The notes under the pieces were generated by a model. It was not told the DNA's origin, searched no databases, and worked only from the letters and a program-made list of their open reading frames with translations. From NCBI RefSeq assembly GCF_004115265.2, contig NC_046289.1, positions 45,648,962-45,712,961 of the forward strand: a DNA stretch of 64,000 bases, given 5' to 3'. Position 1 is the first letter of the stretch; each line of letters opens with the position of its first letter. Source of the stretch: Rhinolophus ferrumequinum (lineage: Eukaryota > Chordata > Mammalia > Chiroptera > Rhinolophidae). The translations under genes were made by a program, and so were the position numbers. This document shows positions 1 through 12,725 of the stretch, in pieces.

Positions 1-1591
1 GTCAGCTCTGGTGATTGTCACCAAAAGGACCTGTTAGACACGGACCCCCAGCCCAGGGTCCCATGTGAGCTTAGTCATAGCTTTGTTATCTCCTGATTTA
101 GGCTGGGGTGAAGGAGCCATGGACTCCTGAAGGGAGTTGGTAGAAGTCCTCGCTATTGGGATTTCCCAGGTCACACTGCCCACTCCCCACCCCAATTCCC
201 TGGGATTCTGGAATAAAGCGTGCATTCTTATCAAATGTATTTTTTTTCAAACCAGACCCTTCTCTTGACTTTCTGGAAACAGATTGGACTATGGTCCCAG
301 GTGCCTGGGACTTGTCCTTAATGAACCAAGATCTTGGGCTTCCATTGAGATCATTTCTATCAACACTGAACTCTGCTTTCACCACTCCTGGCAGCTCTCA
401 CCCAGCTGGAGCCAAGGGGGTGGGAGTAGGGGTGTCACCATAGGCTGAGACCCAGCAAAAGGGTCCAGTCCTCCCCCTGCCACTCACAGTCCCAGGCAGC
501 TGCAGGTGGGAGGACAGAGGGAGGCTCCTCCACTGACTTTCCCAGTTACAGCCATTGATGAATGGCCAATATGGGTTCGGTTAGCTGTGGGTTTCCTTCC
601 CCAGAGTGTTCTTTGAGACTGGCTGGGGACCTCCTCTCCACTTTTGAAGCCAGCCTTCTGGCTCAGAGAGAGAACTCTTAATCACGTTTTCCTACAGAGT
701 AGATTTGCCCTCTTCCCTTTGAAAATCAAATTGTTTATTACCCAGAGCTCTGTCACGGTACAGTTTAGCCAGTGACTACATGAATGAAAGAATTTAACTT
801 TAAAAATATGTATTCCCTGGGTGTTACTTTGCAAACGAACACTGTTAGGAATCGTGGGAAAGAATTTTAAGGATTTTCTTTAAAATATTGCATTACTTTT
901 TAAGAGTCCTATGTAATAGTTGGCTGGCCTTGGCTTTATGTGGTTAAATTCTGAACAAAATCAGTCCTGTTAATGCATTGCACCTGGGGATAACTTCATT
1001 CTAGAGTTTTACATTCTGCGAGGCACCACGATGAGGCCCTAGAACCAAGATTTGAGGCACAGTGTGTTTAGTTGGGACACATGTCACCTGGAAATCCCAG
1101 GTCCTCAAGGCTTCATACTGCCCTCAGGGATCATCCACTGATCAACTCAGCTCTTACTCTCTCTTTGGCTTGTAGCCAAAACTGGAATAAATGCACCATA
1201 ATTTAGTATCTTCATAACCTGTCCAGGGTGGGGGATGCTCCCTTCAGGTGGGGCTGATTCTAAGAAAAGTGCTTGCATGCGTCCTGACCCCTTAGTTCTG
1301 GTCCTCACAGACATCCCTTAGGCTTGCCTCTCATTGCTTGAATTGCCATTAAAACAAACAAACAAAAAATGTCGCAGGATGCAACTGGAGGGACACAGTT
1401 CCCCATATTTCTGGTTTCTTCTGAGCCTCTCAAACCACCTCCTCAGCTTCCAGCTTCATTCCCCCAGAGACTCAAGCTTGGTGTCAGCCAGGGCTAGATA
1501 AGGCGTCCCTAAAATGAAAGAGGCAGCCTGCAGGGGTCAGCAGGCAGACACAGCAGGGGAGACGGAGCCAACTTCTTTCTGCTTCTTGCAG
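1..1591 (+). other. RASL12: RASL12 intron 1 (3' part)
   Basis: This is non-coding sequence upstream of exon 2. No coding exon matching the expected N-terminus with a GxxGxGKS P-loop is found here in any frame, and no confident repeat is recognised. Open frames at 34-443 lack splice or homology support. Confidence 0.6.
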
Positions 1592-1648
1592 CCCTGACCG
1601 TGAAGTTTCTGACCAGGAGGTTCATCAGTGAATATGACCCCAACTTAG
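1592..1648 (+). CDS. RASL12: RASL12 coding exon 2
   Basis: The acceptor ttcttgcag precedes CCCTGACC and the donor is G|GTAAGG. The exon encodes (A)LTVKFLTRRFISEYDPNL, ending in switch I. The first codon is split with the missing upstream exon and the last G pairs with AG of the next exon to make Glu. Confidence 0.93.
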
Positions 1649-4600
1649 GTAAGGAACCATTCCTCCCCGTTCCTCACTCTGTGCCCCACTTGGGTCCTCT
1701 CATACACACCTACCCCGTGGTGGGCCCAGGTGTGACCTGGGCCAAACATCTGGGAGCAGAAGGAAGGAGCCACCAGGATGACTCAGCCCATAGGGGAAAA
1801 TGTGCTAAGAAATACACCCTCCACAGCCCACCCCAGACAACTTGGGGGCTTGGCCAAATTCAAAGAACTGTGCGATTTGCCCTAAAATATGAAGCATGAT
1901 GAGACTTTTTTATAAAAACATAGCAGAGCATCCACATCCACTAAGTGTTGTTCTTCAAGATGGTCACTCAATGTACTTTCCCAGAAAAGCTGGACAAGAC
2001 ATTTGAGATATTCTCTAGTGGGACTGGCTTCTGAACCAGTTTTTGAACCACAAAAGAAAACAAGTCTTGTTTTATTGCCTTGTCGTGGTTTATTGGAAAA
2101 AGGGATGGTCTGGTGTCAGTAAGAGGGGAGTTTATATCCTGGCTCTGCCACTAGGCTGTGCAAACTTGAGGCAGTCACTTAACCTCTCTGAGCTTCTGTT
2201 TCCTCATCTGTAAAATGGGCATAAAATACCTATCTGAGATACTGTGATGATTAAAGAAATAACTCATGTGAAAGATCTAGCCTAGTACGTGACCCACAGA
2301 AGACACTCAATGCATACTCACATCTCCTTCCTTTTCCGCAAATGGCTTCCCATCTATGGTGGCTGAGATTCCCTCAAATTAATCAGATCCGTGTTTCTGA
2401 AAAATATTTTTAGCAGCAGGATCTTTTGCTCAAATAACCTCTTACATAGAACCCTAATATCTAAAAGAAAGAAAAGCAGGACTTGGTTAGTATACATGTA
2501 GCCTAAAGCTCACATCTGTAGTACTTGTTATTGTAAACCGTCCACTGAGAAAAACGGGTGCCTAGATACTCTTAGCCTTTTAAAAATGAAGGTTGCGATC
2601 TTGGATTATTTTCCCCATTCATAAGAATTGAATAAGGTATTTGTGGGACCCCTGAGGATCCCTCCCGCCAGGGAACCCAGGACTCTGGGGCATGGATTGG
2701 AAACCTCCACAATACTGCACTTCCTGCAGCAGGCCTTTGAAGGAATGCCACTGACACCTGGAGGAAAGAGCTCTGAGTCCATTGGCGCCAACCAGCCCCT
2801 CAGTTCAGTCTGGAATTTTGAATCCCAGTGTTAGAGCAGGAAGGGACCTCAGGGCTACCATGTTTCCCCGAAAATAAGACCTAGCCGGACAATGAGCTCT
2901 AATGCGTCTTTTGGAGCAAAAATTAATATAAGACCCGGTCTTATTTTACTATAACATAAGACCGGGTCTTATATAAGACCAGGTCTTTATAATATAATGT
3001 AATGTAATGTAATGTAATATAATATAATACCAGGTCTTACATTAATTTTTGCTCCAAAAGACACATTAGAGCTCTTATTTTGGGGGAAACACGTATTTAG
3101 TCCAATGGATATTTTCTTTGAGTAGCAGAATCCCTTCTTCCAAGATCTTAAAGAGAACCTATTGTTGAACAGAGAAAGTGGAGGGGCTCCCCTAGTTAAG
3201 TCTATTGTGCAGGACAAGTGACTCGCCAACAACCCTAAGGGGTTTGTTCCCGAGAGCTTGGTTCACCAACTGTGTGTTGACACAACCCCTCGGTGCTACA
3301 GTGGAGTAAATAAGCCTAAGGAGCTGAGGCTTCTGAGCCCAGGTCACACTGCAGGTCTGAGGGGAGCCCATTTGTTTAGCAGAGCTCAGTGCTATGGGAG
3401 TGGGACACAGGATGCGATTGTGTGCTGGTGGGGGGTGCGGGGAGGAGGTGTTGGGAGCCGTCAGAACGTGAGTCAGATGGAGTGGAGGAACTGAAGACAG
3501 TGGGGAGGTGGGGGAGTCAGGAAGGAAAGGCACACAAGCAGGGGTGTCTGGGAAGGGAAAGCAGAGATTCCCAAGGATGGCGCCTCAAAAGACAGATTCT
3601 GCCTAGCTCAAACACTGCATGGGGCATGCGTATACTAAAACTTATTCTCTGTCTAGCTGAAATTCAAGTTTATCTGGGCATCCTGTATTTGATCTGGCAC
3701 CCTGCCTCCAGTCTCTTCCTCCCTGCCCTCCCAGTTCATACCCTTCATGCACGGTCCCACCAGAGGAGCCTATTACAGTGGTGGTTTGAGCTCCCTGGTT
3801 ATTTTGGAGTTCTGACCTGGTACTGGAATGTGTGGTCAGACTGTCTGGGGGCTAGCAGCACCACAACGGTTAGTCACCCCACTCCGAGAGCCTATGTGCT
3901 GGAGAGATGACCAGATGTTCTCCCCTCAGCCATTCTGGGAGGCCAGTCCACTCCTCGAGGGTTCTGTCCCACTGTCTGAACCTTCTGACCACATCCCATG
4001 GTTGGTTCCAGCAACAGCAGGGACTCTGGAAGCAGAGCCTTTCCTTCTGTGGAGAAAGGTCTGCTCATCCAAGGGCAGAGTTAGCCACTAGGAGATGGAA
4101 AACCACTCTTTCCCCTTTTCAAAGGTCTTCCAAGAGTTGAGCTCAAAGGCAACCTCTCGAGGGTGGGAACCTGTATAATTTGTTTCCGTTTCCAGTATGG
4201 AGCACAGTACTAGGAATAAGACAGATGCTTGTAAATATGAGATTGGACTCTGATTTTAGAATTACCCTTTAAAGAACAGCTCCTATTATTATCCCCATTT
4301 TACAGGTAAAGAAACTGAGGCAGAGGGGGCTCAGTGATTTGCCTAAGATCATGGAGAACCTCAGGTACACAGGAAGATGAGACACCATTCCAGTTGCTCT
4401 CCACTAAGGGCAGCCTTATGTTATAGAGGGCCTGGAGTCAGAGGCCTGCATGGCTTTGAGCTCTCTGAGTCTCAGTTTCCCCATCTGGAAGATACAGCTA
4501 CTAGAGTGTGCTCTATTAGTTTTGCCTTGTTATGGGTAGTAACTATTAGAGCTAGTAGGAGCCGAGAGATTCAGAGCCTGGGAATGGGCTTTGCCTGTAC

Positions 4601-7600
4601 TGAGCACAACAGGAGAGAGTGGGGGTCTCCAGGAGAACATTCTCTTGAGAGGGCCTCACCTGGCTTGCCCAGGGCAGAATGATGGCTTCTCTCTTGCCCT
4701 TATCCTGCTCCAGCAAGGACACAGGCACCATTTCTGAGTCATCATCCTATATACACACTGACCTGAGATCCTTTGGTGCCTTTAAAAAAATTATTACTGT
4801 CAATGCTTTGGAAAAAGAATCTTCCACGCATCAAAGTCCACAGAATATCATTTAGAACTAGGAGTTATGAGGCCCATATATTTAAAGACCCCAGAATGCC
4901 CTGAGGGCAGGGACTTGGTGAGAGGAAGACAGGACATTACTGTGACTTGGAAAGGAGCCCCCACCCCCCAGAGTCACCTCACTTGCAAAGGGAGAGGAAG
5001 CTGGATAAGATGATCTTTGAGCTTCTTCCAACTCACCCATGCATGTTCTACATGCATATTCCTCAACTGGACTTGGAGTCTCTGCTCTTCCCCTGTACTC
5101 TGCCCAGATAGAGCTGGAAGATCGACTGATCCACTGAGCAGAAGGGGTGAGGGAGTCCCACTGGGGAGGCAGCCCAGCCTAGAAGACCTGAGTTCAAGTG
5201 CTTTCTACTGATAGGTGTTGTGTGGCCATGGGTGAGTTTCCTCCTCCTCTGGCTCTCGCCTCCCTGTTGTCTCTCTACAGTAGAGCCAACAGCAACTTCA
5301 AAAGGCTGCTCTACTACAAGGGACTGCAGGACACCAGGGCTGGGCTGATGCTTTTCCTCGACTGGCCATGACACTGCCTATTTCGGGATGGGAGCTGTGA
5401 AGTACCTAAAAGGAGTGCATTAGACAACTTGGGCAGGAAAAATAAAGAAAAATCTGAATAAGATGTAGACATGTAGGGGCAGCTCTTCTTGCACCAAATA
5501 TAGTTAAACATTTGGGACATATTTTCCATTAGATTTTTTTTGTGTGTGTTTTTTTTTTTTTGGTTGAATAAGAGAGGCATTTATCCAAGTCCCCAAAGCA
5601 GGCTGGGGACAGGAGCTGTCTGTGATTCCTGCTGGCTGCTAGTGGACCTGGAGTGTGTCCAGGCCTGGCTTGGCGCCAGTGGCCCTCAGAAGTATTTGAC
5701 TCAGCCAGGGTTGGGCGGGGGGGTCTCTTCTCACAGTGTTGCTGCCAGGAAGGCAAGAGGGCCCCAGTTCTGCCCAGAGGGTCTTCTTTGGGGTCACGTG
5801 GGGCACGGGGTCACCCAGAGAAAGGTGAGGACTAAGTGTACTCACACACGTGGGCCAGTGGCATGGGGGAAGGTGGGGTGAGGGAGAGTGTTTGCCAGGA
5901 TAGCAGCAGAGTCCTCTTTGCATACCTGGCAATATGCTGCTTTCTCAGGTTTGAGATCACGAGAACTAAGAAAAGTAAAAACTCATGAAATCCAAATAAG
6001 GTCAGTATTTTAGTTTGTAGTGTGCTGTCAATGTCTGTTTCCTGATCTTGATCATTGTACTATGGTTATGTAAGGGGTAACATTGGGAGGAACTGGGAGA
6101 TGGTACACAGGAACTCTCTGTACTGTTTTATAACTTCTACGTGCATCGAGGATTATTTCAAAATAAAAAGTGAAAAAATAAAAATCACCTGGGAATGTGA
6201 ACCTGCCCTGTAACCTTGGGAGCACGCGGTCCCCATTGTCCTCTGCCAGGTATTTGGGGCGGCCCTCGCCCAGGGGCCCATCCAGTTCTCATGCAGCCGT
6301 GTGAGATAGATGTCCCAGGGCAAGTTCCCTCCTTCTCTGGCCTCGCCTCCCTGTCATCTCCCTAGAGTGGAGCTAACAGCAAATGTTATCATGTTATCAT
6401 TGTTTAAATGAGGAAACAGCTTCACAGAGCTGAAATGACTTGGCCAAGTCACCCAGCTAAAAAGTAGCTGACATGGGGTTTGATTCCACCACGTCGGCCT
6501 AGAGCTTTTGACTACACGAGATTCCTCTGCTTATTTTGACAAGGGTTATTTGTAAAACCTTGAGACTTCAAAACAGGGTCTGACCCCCACCCCATCATGT
6601 CATGCGCTTCTCTTTTCCCGTCCCTTCTCCCACTGGGGGCAGGAGGATTGTCCTTAGGAGCTTCCTGTGGGCTGGGTCCTGTGCTCAGAGGGGTGGAGGG
6701 TAGAGAAGCTTGTTGTTCAGGAGGAGGAGCTGGCAGTGCAGCTCCTGTGGCCTCTGTTGCTACCTGGCCGTGGGCTACACACTCCATCCTGCCGGCTTGC
6801 TGGGCGGACCCTGAACACAATGCCGTCTCCTGTGGCGTGTTCCATGAGTGGCCTCTTGCTCTGAGCCCTGGTAGGAGGTTCTGCCCATGGCCTCCGTGTG
6901 GGTGAGAACCAAGCCTCTGCAGTGGTCCCAGCTCAGCCAGCCTTGAGGCCGGTCCTCCAGGCCTGCACAGGGGTGCAGCACAGAGGGAAGCTGGGACTCC
7001 GACCAAGTCCATCATCGATCGAGCAGTCTGTCCTACCTTTCACCTGGATATCTGTGTTTCAGAGGACACCTACAGCTCTGAGGAGACTGTGGACCACCAG
7101 CCTGTCCACCTGAGGGTCATGGACACTGCAGACCTGGTAACATTACACCCTTAGAGCTGAGTCAGTACAGCCTCCTGAGAAGTCCTGGCCCCAGACTGGG
7201 GGCCTCAGATGGGAATATGTATCCCATTTAAGCTACAATTTGCTGTGTGACCCTAAATAAGGCTCTGACCTCTCTGGGCCTGAATCTCTTCCTTTGCCAA
7301 ATGAGCAGAGATGGGGTGGGGCCCGGGGAGACCTGATGCTGTGGGCATCACCTCCGAGATGCTGTGCTCTGGGGCTAGATGCTTGTGCACCTGTGGAGAC
7401 AGGTGCATACACATGTTCACACCGAGGCTCCTCTCGGTCCAAGTTCCCCACAATACACACCTCTCCCCCTGTGTTCTCACTATCTCCTGCCAAGGCTGGA
7501 TGCCAGTTATTCTCCAAAGCCAAAGGGGCACCACGAACCTGACCCAAAACCAGTGGTGCCAGAGACAGCCAGGTCTCTTAGGGGCCATGCTAGAGTCTTG

Positions 7601-10600
7601 GCTCTGTGCCCCCGAGGCCAAGGTCTCCAAGTCTCTGCCTGGGTGGTAGGAGGGAGACTCATGAGACAATGTCTCCTTTCACACCAAGCCAAATCCACAC
7701 TCAAGTGCCCCTTTGACAAAGGCTCTGCTGGGGAACAGTGTACAAAGACCCGGGGAGTGGGGAGGTGGGATGGGGTAGCTCAGGTGAAGGCCTTTATCCC
7801 GACCTCCTCTGACCCTGACCGGGGCTTCGCTCCTTTGCCCCAGGACACCCCCAGGAACTGTGAGCGCTACCTGCACTGGGCGCACGCCTTCCTGGTGGTG
7901 TATAGCATCGACAGCCGCCAGAGCTTTGAGGGCAGCAGCAGCTACCTGGAGCTGCTCGCCTTGCACGCCAAGGAGACGCAGCGCATCTACCCCACTCTGC
8001 TGCTGGGCAACAAGCTGGACATGGCCCAGTACAGGTGAGCACGGCAGTTTGTCCCATAACTCCAGAGCTCCCTTGCCTCATTTGTGAAGGGCCGGTGTCA
8101 TCTTTAGGGATTATTTGGCTGCTAAGAACAGTAATCTCCTTGAATTTAGGTGAAACGGGGTGCGTTCCAAGGGTAGCTGAGTGTGGTCTTCCAGGCAGCC
8201 AAGGACAGGAAGGGGGGCAACATGGGCTGGACCCTGAAAGGCAGGAGGCCACTCCTTCCATCCTCCTGGGGCTCTGTGCGCTCTCTCGGCCTCACCTTTT
8301 TTGCCTGAGTCTATATGACCTGTTCCTGCTCGCTGCAGCTGGCTGGTCATTTAGTGCCCAATTCCAATTCTAGGAAGAGAGGGTCGGATTGGTTTCTTGG
8401 GTCAGATGTCAGCTCTGGTCCAACCAGCTCTTGCCTCACCCACGCATGGCCTCCAGGCGGACTCCCCCAGCTGGCTGTGCTAAGGGCAGGTTCTCTTAGA
8501 AAGGGTTGGACTTGAATCAGAGGTCAGACTGGGCCAGAGGGCAAATGACCGCAAATACCACAGGCATATTTTCCTTGGCTGGCACAGTATTTTAGAAGAC
8601 CTGGGACTGGAATGGTCTGAGGCAGGGCATGCACTCTCTAGCTGACCACAGGCGTCCCCAGTCCCCATGGCTTACTTCCACCCTTTCCACACATCAAATT
8701 GCCTGCCTGGCCCCCGAGACATTTGAGACTGTGACACCTCCACTTGATAAGTAAACCCGCTGGCTTCCTCCAGCACTGACACTCTCCTATGTGGCCAATA
8801 CACCTGCCAGGTGTGGCACCTTCCACCAGGTTTCCACCCATCCTTCCTGGCTCATGGCTGGTCACTCTTGCTTCCCTAGGCCCCAAAGGCACATTGACTG
8901 GTGGTAGCAAGGAGGGGACCCTTTGTTTAGAACAGGTCAGATGGGCAGTAGGAAAAGGGGGGTAACAGTCTCATGAAGGGAGACCACGGTAGGGACCTTC
9001 AAAGGCAGGCAAGCCCTCAGACCAGACAAATTCCATCACAGGAAATGAGGGAAGTAGTGTGATCTTCAAGCCAAAAGGAATAACAGCCACCAGAGAGCCT
9101 AGAAAAGCGGGGAGAACACTGGATTGAGATAAACCAGTTTTCAGTATGAGAAAAAACTAGACCACTCTTTTGATCCCAATCTTTGCCAAAGGGACTATCT
9201 AAAATTTGTTTGGGAGCAAATAACAAAGAGTATGGGCTCAAATGAAGCAGCATCAGTTCCCTAGAAATAAGTCATGACAATTTATCCCCATCTCCTTCTT
9301 CGGTCCGGTCCCGAGGTTAGTGGATCAGGATTCAGTGGGCACAGAAAAATCTAACTTTTAGCGGAGCATTGATCAGTGTTCCCCGTGATTATCTTGCAGC
9401 TAAAGGATAAAGTGTGGTTTAGAGCAGTGATTCCCAAAACACTGATAAAATTTTCACCAGGAAGCAACAAAAGAGGAGAAAGGATAATGTCCCATGCCTG
9501 TGTCACCCATTCACACCCTTGCATGCATACATGGGGTCCTTGTTTCTGAAAGTTTATTATTCAAGCCCTACAATGACCAAGTTCAGATTCAAGTTTATCA
9601 TAAAAGTAAATAATACTAAATATTCCTTCAAAAGGAGTTCCTCAGGAAGCGGGGAGCTTGCAGACAGTACACCAGCCCTGGGTGGGAAGGGATTAGGCGC
9701 CCCGACCCTGACCCTTTTTGTCTCGGTCACGCCCTCTGTCTGGTACTCCCCTGGGCAGCTAGCCCACTCCCAGGCCCCTGCTCCTGCCAAATGAACCTTG
9801 GCTCAGAAAACTTTTCCTACCTGTACCTATCCTAGTGTCCCATCTCTTGGGCTGTGCCATTGTCCTCAGGAGCGGTGGGTGGGGCAGCTCCATGAGGGGC
9901 GGGTGCGGTGGTCAGGAGGATTCAGCCACTGGAATCTTGGCTTCAAGACTTCACTCTTCTGCACATCAGACCTACCCAGGAACCAGTCTTCTTTCTCCGC
10001 TCACCTTGATTCCCATGGCTTCCAGGTCAGAAGCTTCCAGGACCTTCCAGTTACAAATATTTGATCCCATCGTCCCTGGAGGTGGTACAGGACCAAGCTG
10101 GGACTAGGTGCTGCTTCCTCTCTCCTTTTCCCCATCCTCCCCATGAAATGTTGTCACCCTTCTTCTCTCTTGCCCCTCCCCTGGGCAGACAGAAAAAACT
10201 TACGAGGCCTGAGAGCTCTGCCAACCACAGGCATCCTGAGTGACCTTGGCCCTCCCTGCCTCTGTAGACACTGTGGTCTCACAGCCTGCAGTCCAAACCA
10301 CGGCCTTTCTCTAGAGTTGATCCCACACGCCAGGGCTGAGGGTGGCTCATTTCCTGACTGAGGGCCCCGTGGGAGGGTGGAAGAGAAATGGGGCTGGACG
10401 TGGCCGTCTTCTGCCGGCGAGGGACAGGGTCTAGGCAGGGACTTTGGGCCAACTTCTCCCTTACCCTCCACCTTGTTCTCAAATTCTGGTTTTGGTGACA
10501 TCAGCCACCATTTCTTGGGCACTGACTCTGTGCCAGTACTGTGTCAGGCACTCAACACAAATTGTCTTTCTTAATTCTTTTAACAACCCTGAGAGGCAGA

Positions 10601-11132
10601 TGTCATTATCCTATTGTACTGATGAGAAAACTGAGCCTCGAAGAGATGAAGGTGACCTAGATCATTGAGCCAGTAAGTCTGGGGCTGGGTGTAGACCCAG
10701 GCCTGCCTGACTTGGATGCATGTTCCTGACCCCACCTCAACCTGCTTCCCCACCAGGCAGGTCACGGAGGCAGAAGGTGCGGCTTTGGCAGGCAGGTTTG
10801 GGTGCCTGTTTTTCGAAGTCTCTGCCTGCCTGGACTTTGAGAACGTGCAGCATGTCTTCCATGAGGCAGTGCGGGAGGCACGGCGGGAGCTGGAGAAGAA
10901 CTCCCTGGCCCGGCCCCTTTTCATCTCTGAAGAGAGGGCTCTGCCCCACCAGGCCCCACTCACTGCCCGTCATGGGCTGGCCAGCTGCACCTTCAACACA
11001 CTTTCTACCGTCAGCCTGAAGGAGATGCCTACTGTAGCCCAAGCCAAGCTGGTCACTGTGAAGTCATCCCGGGCCCAGAGCAAGCGCAAGGCTCCCACCT
11101 TGACCCTATTGAAAGGCTTCAAGATCTTCTGA
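1592..11132 (+). CDS. RASL12: RASL12, Ras-like protein family member 12 (partial; coding exons 2-5)
   Basis: RASL12 is a small GTPase of the Ras superfamily without a well-defined pathway. Coding exons visible here are 1592-1648, 7063-7136, 7844-8034 and 10757-11132, all with AG/GT borders, and phases join without a gap. The exon carrying the start and the P-loop (G1) lies beyond the left edge. Visible parts are the switch I stretch FISEYDPNLEDTY, the G3 motif as DTADL instead of the usual DTAGQ, the G4 motif NKLD, and G5 as EVSAC instead of ExSAK. A basic C-terminal tail ends GFKIF and has no CAAX prenylation box, so membrane attachment as in classical Ras is not expected. The protein agrees closely with my memory of human RASL12, including the Ser/Thr-rich tail. 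It is followed by a long 3' UTR that converges on SLC51B. Identification is firm; absence of exon 1 is due to the window border. Confidence 0.96.
2125..2320 (+). repeat. MIR SINE, sense
   Basis: The MIR core is recognisable: 'cctggctctgccact', 'cttaacctctctgagc', 'tttcctcatctgtaaaatgg', then a degraded tail with 'acactcaatgcatac'. It is an ancient mammalian tRNA-derived SINE in RASL12 intron 2. Confidence 0.85.
2858..3093. mobile_element. Non-autonomous DNA transposon (MITE) with long inverted ends
   Basis: The left arm (2858-2940) and right arm (about 3025-3093) are inverted copies: both carry 'gctctaatg(c/t)gtctttt', 'ggagcaaaaattaat' and a 'gtttcccc' end. The right arm lacks a short internal stretch of the left. 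TA lies on both sides (2856-2857 and 3094-3095), as for Tc1/mariner-type insertion. The centre is a TAATG/TAATA tandem. There is no coding capacity. Superfamily is inferred from the TA target only. Confidence 0.75.
3094..5944. other. RASL12 intron 2, mostly unique sequence
   Basis: A reversed MIR fragment sits near 4265-4345 ('attatccccattttacaggt'). Apart from that I recognise no coding exon and no young repeat. Open frames such as 3389-3910 show no homology I can name. Confidence 0.5.
5945..6180 (+). repeat. L1 (L1M-type) 3' end fragment, sense
   Basis: The stretch ends in 'gatcttgatcattgtactatggttatg', '...gaactctctgtactgtttt' and 'atttcaaaataaaaag', the typical 3' UTR end of old mammalian L1 elements, with an A-rich tail. 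Confidence 0.7.
6390..6520 (-). repeat. MIR SINE fragment, antisense
   Basis: It reads as the reverse of the MIR core: 'aaatgaggaaacagcttcacagagc', 'gacttggccaagtcacccagc', 'ggtttgattcca'. It lies in RASL12 intron 2. Confidence 0.7.
7063..7136 (+). CDS. RASL12: RASL12 coding exon 3
   Basis: The acceptor tgtgtttcag and donor CTG|GTAACA bound 74 bases. With the carried G they give 25 codons from EDTYSSEE to the DTADL G3 motif. Confidence 0.94.
7844..8034 (+). CDS. RASL12: RASL12 coding exon 4
   Basis: The acceptor is tttgccccag and the donor AG|GTGAGC. The exon encodes DTPRNCERYLHWAHAFLVVY onward and the G4 motif GNKLD. It ends in phase 2 (AG of an Arg codon). The exon is GC-rich and codon-biased compared with the flanking introns. 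Confidence 0.95.
8035..10756. other. RASL12: RASL12 last intron
   Basis: The intron is mostly unique sequence. An antisense MIR covers about 10515-10700 ('aacaaccctgagaggcag', 'tactgatgagaaaactgagcc'). No further exon is supported between the exon ending at 8034 and the acceptor at 10756. Confidence 0.6.
10757..11132 (+). CDS. RASL12: RASL12 last coding exon
   Basis: The acceptor is ccccaccag. The exon opens by completing Arg, then QVTEAEG, carries the G5-like EVSA, a helix rich in Arg and Glu, and the conserved tail ending LLKGFKIF and a TGA at 11130-11132. Confidence 0.95.
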
Positions 11133-12715
11133 GGGTCCCCACTGAGGATTCCAGGGTTGGAGGCTGGGCACGGCTGCAGGATGGTGGCTGACTTCTCGCC
11201 ACCAGCTTTCCTTCTGATAGAACATCGCCTGCACCCTCTCGTGGACACCTGACCTCTGCTCCTGCCCCAAGCAGTGTCAGACACCCAGTTCTCTGTTTGA
11301 GCTGGAGGGACAGGCAGGAATGCTGCTCCTATTCCCTTCAGGACTTTGGTTTCCATGGTAACCACTGTATTCCCTGACCTTGAAGGGAAATAGCCACTGG
11401 GACAATCTGGACACCTGGGTCAGCCTTAACCTGGAGGAAACTGCGGTGTCCATTGTGGTACCACCCCTTTCTGCTCCAGCTGCAGCCAAGCCAGATGTGG
11501 CCTCTAGTGGACAGCTCTGGGTGGACAGTTCCAGGAGGCCCTGCGTAAGTGTAGGCCTGAGAACATCCTGCAGGAGGGACAGCCCTGAGGTCCTTGTGCC
11601 ACCTAGTGGATGGGAAGGGAGGGCATCTGCAGGTTTTGGAGGGCCGGAGCCTGGCCGTCCCATTGTCTTTTGGCCTCACAGAAACTCCAGGCCACAAACC
11701 CCACAGTTTATCCAAGTAATATCTAGTTTAATCCTATGGGACAGCCTGTAAGAAGCAAAGTCACAGGAAGGGCTATTTCTAGTACTTTGCCTCTCAATGA
11801 GGGCAGAAGGGAGGGGCTGTGAGTTGTCCAGTGTAGGGGGCCTCTAGTGTTTTCATCAGGAGGCAGGGCCCCCTTACTTTCCCCCCTTAAATTACAGGCT
11901 CTGTCCAGATCTTAGGACCAGCCTCCTCAGGTGTAATGATTCAAAGCTGTAGAATGAAGTCGTTCTCTCCAGTGACAATGACCCAGGAGTGCAGGAGCCC
12001 ACAACAGGCAGTGTCAGACATCCAGGGGGCACTGTCAGCCTGTTCCGGGCTCAGGGAGAAACAGTATACGAGTTCGTCGGCAGGGCCCAGTACCCTTGAC
12101 AATGGGTCTGCGTGTGCAGAGTCTTCTTTTGTAAGCTGTAATAGAACCTAAAGCATTATTGGTTCATAAAGCAAATATTTGCATAAATTATTTGGGGTCG
12201 ATCCCACAGCTTATACGACAACTGTGGCATAGACACCAGTCAGGACACTCCCTCGGGACCCATGGTTAGCAAGAGGAGGGTCTCAGAGGCAGGCAGAGCC
12301 ATCGTTTTCTAACTCCGTTTACCACGGGGCCCCTGGCCCAAAGGAAGTCTTTCATGGACCCTCCGCAGATAAGCAGATAAGGGAGAGGGCTCGGGTGGAA
12401 GGAAGGCTTGGGAAGGGGATTCGGAGCCCAGAATCCTGCTCTCACCATGGCAGCAGTTCCAAGAACTTGGATTGAAAACAACAGCTGTAACCCAGCCTTC
12501 AGCCCCATTCTATAGACGAAGAAGCTGAGGTCAGGGAGGCTGAGAACTCCTCAAGACCACATAAGGAGACCTGGCCAGGCTTCCTGACCCACAGGCTGCC
12601 ATGGATTTTGCACTTTCGCTCCAAGCTCCTGTGCGGACAACCACCATCTGAACAAACTATGCAATTCTAACTCCCCATATCCGGAAGCATTTTAATAAAA
12701 AGGCATTTCTTTTCA
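11133..12715 (+). other. RASL12: RASL12 3' UTR (probable)
   Basis: It extends from the TGA to a sense AATAAA at 12694-12699, the first canonical poly(A) signal I find downstream of the stop. If this is the signal used, the UTR is about 1.6 kb and ends just inside the 3' UTR of SLC51B on the other strand. The exact cleavage point is inferred. Confidence 0.55.
12691..12699. terminator. Overlapping convergent poly(A) signals of RASL12 (+) and SLC51B (-)
   Basis: The 9-base string TTTAATAAA holds AATAAA on the plus strand (12694-12699) and ATTAAA on the minus strand (12691-12696). RASL12 ends toward it from the left and the SLC51B stop codon is only 30 bases to its right. Both transcripts can therefore take their 3' processing signal from the same few bases and would overlap tail to tail by tens of bases. 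Confidence 0.6.
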
Positions 12716-12725
12716 TGACACAATT

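Noticed and set aside
3192-3910. Frames of 113-173 codons within RASL12 intron 2
   Set aside because: They are low-complexity, without homology, and the RASL12 exons join correctly across them.
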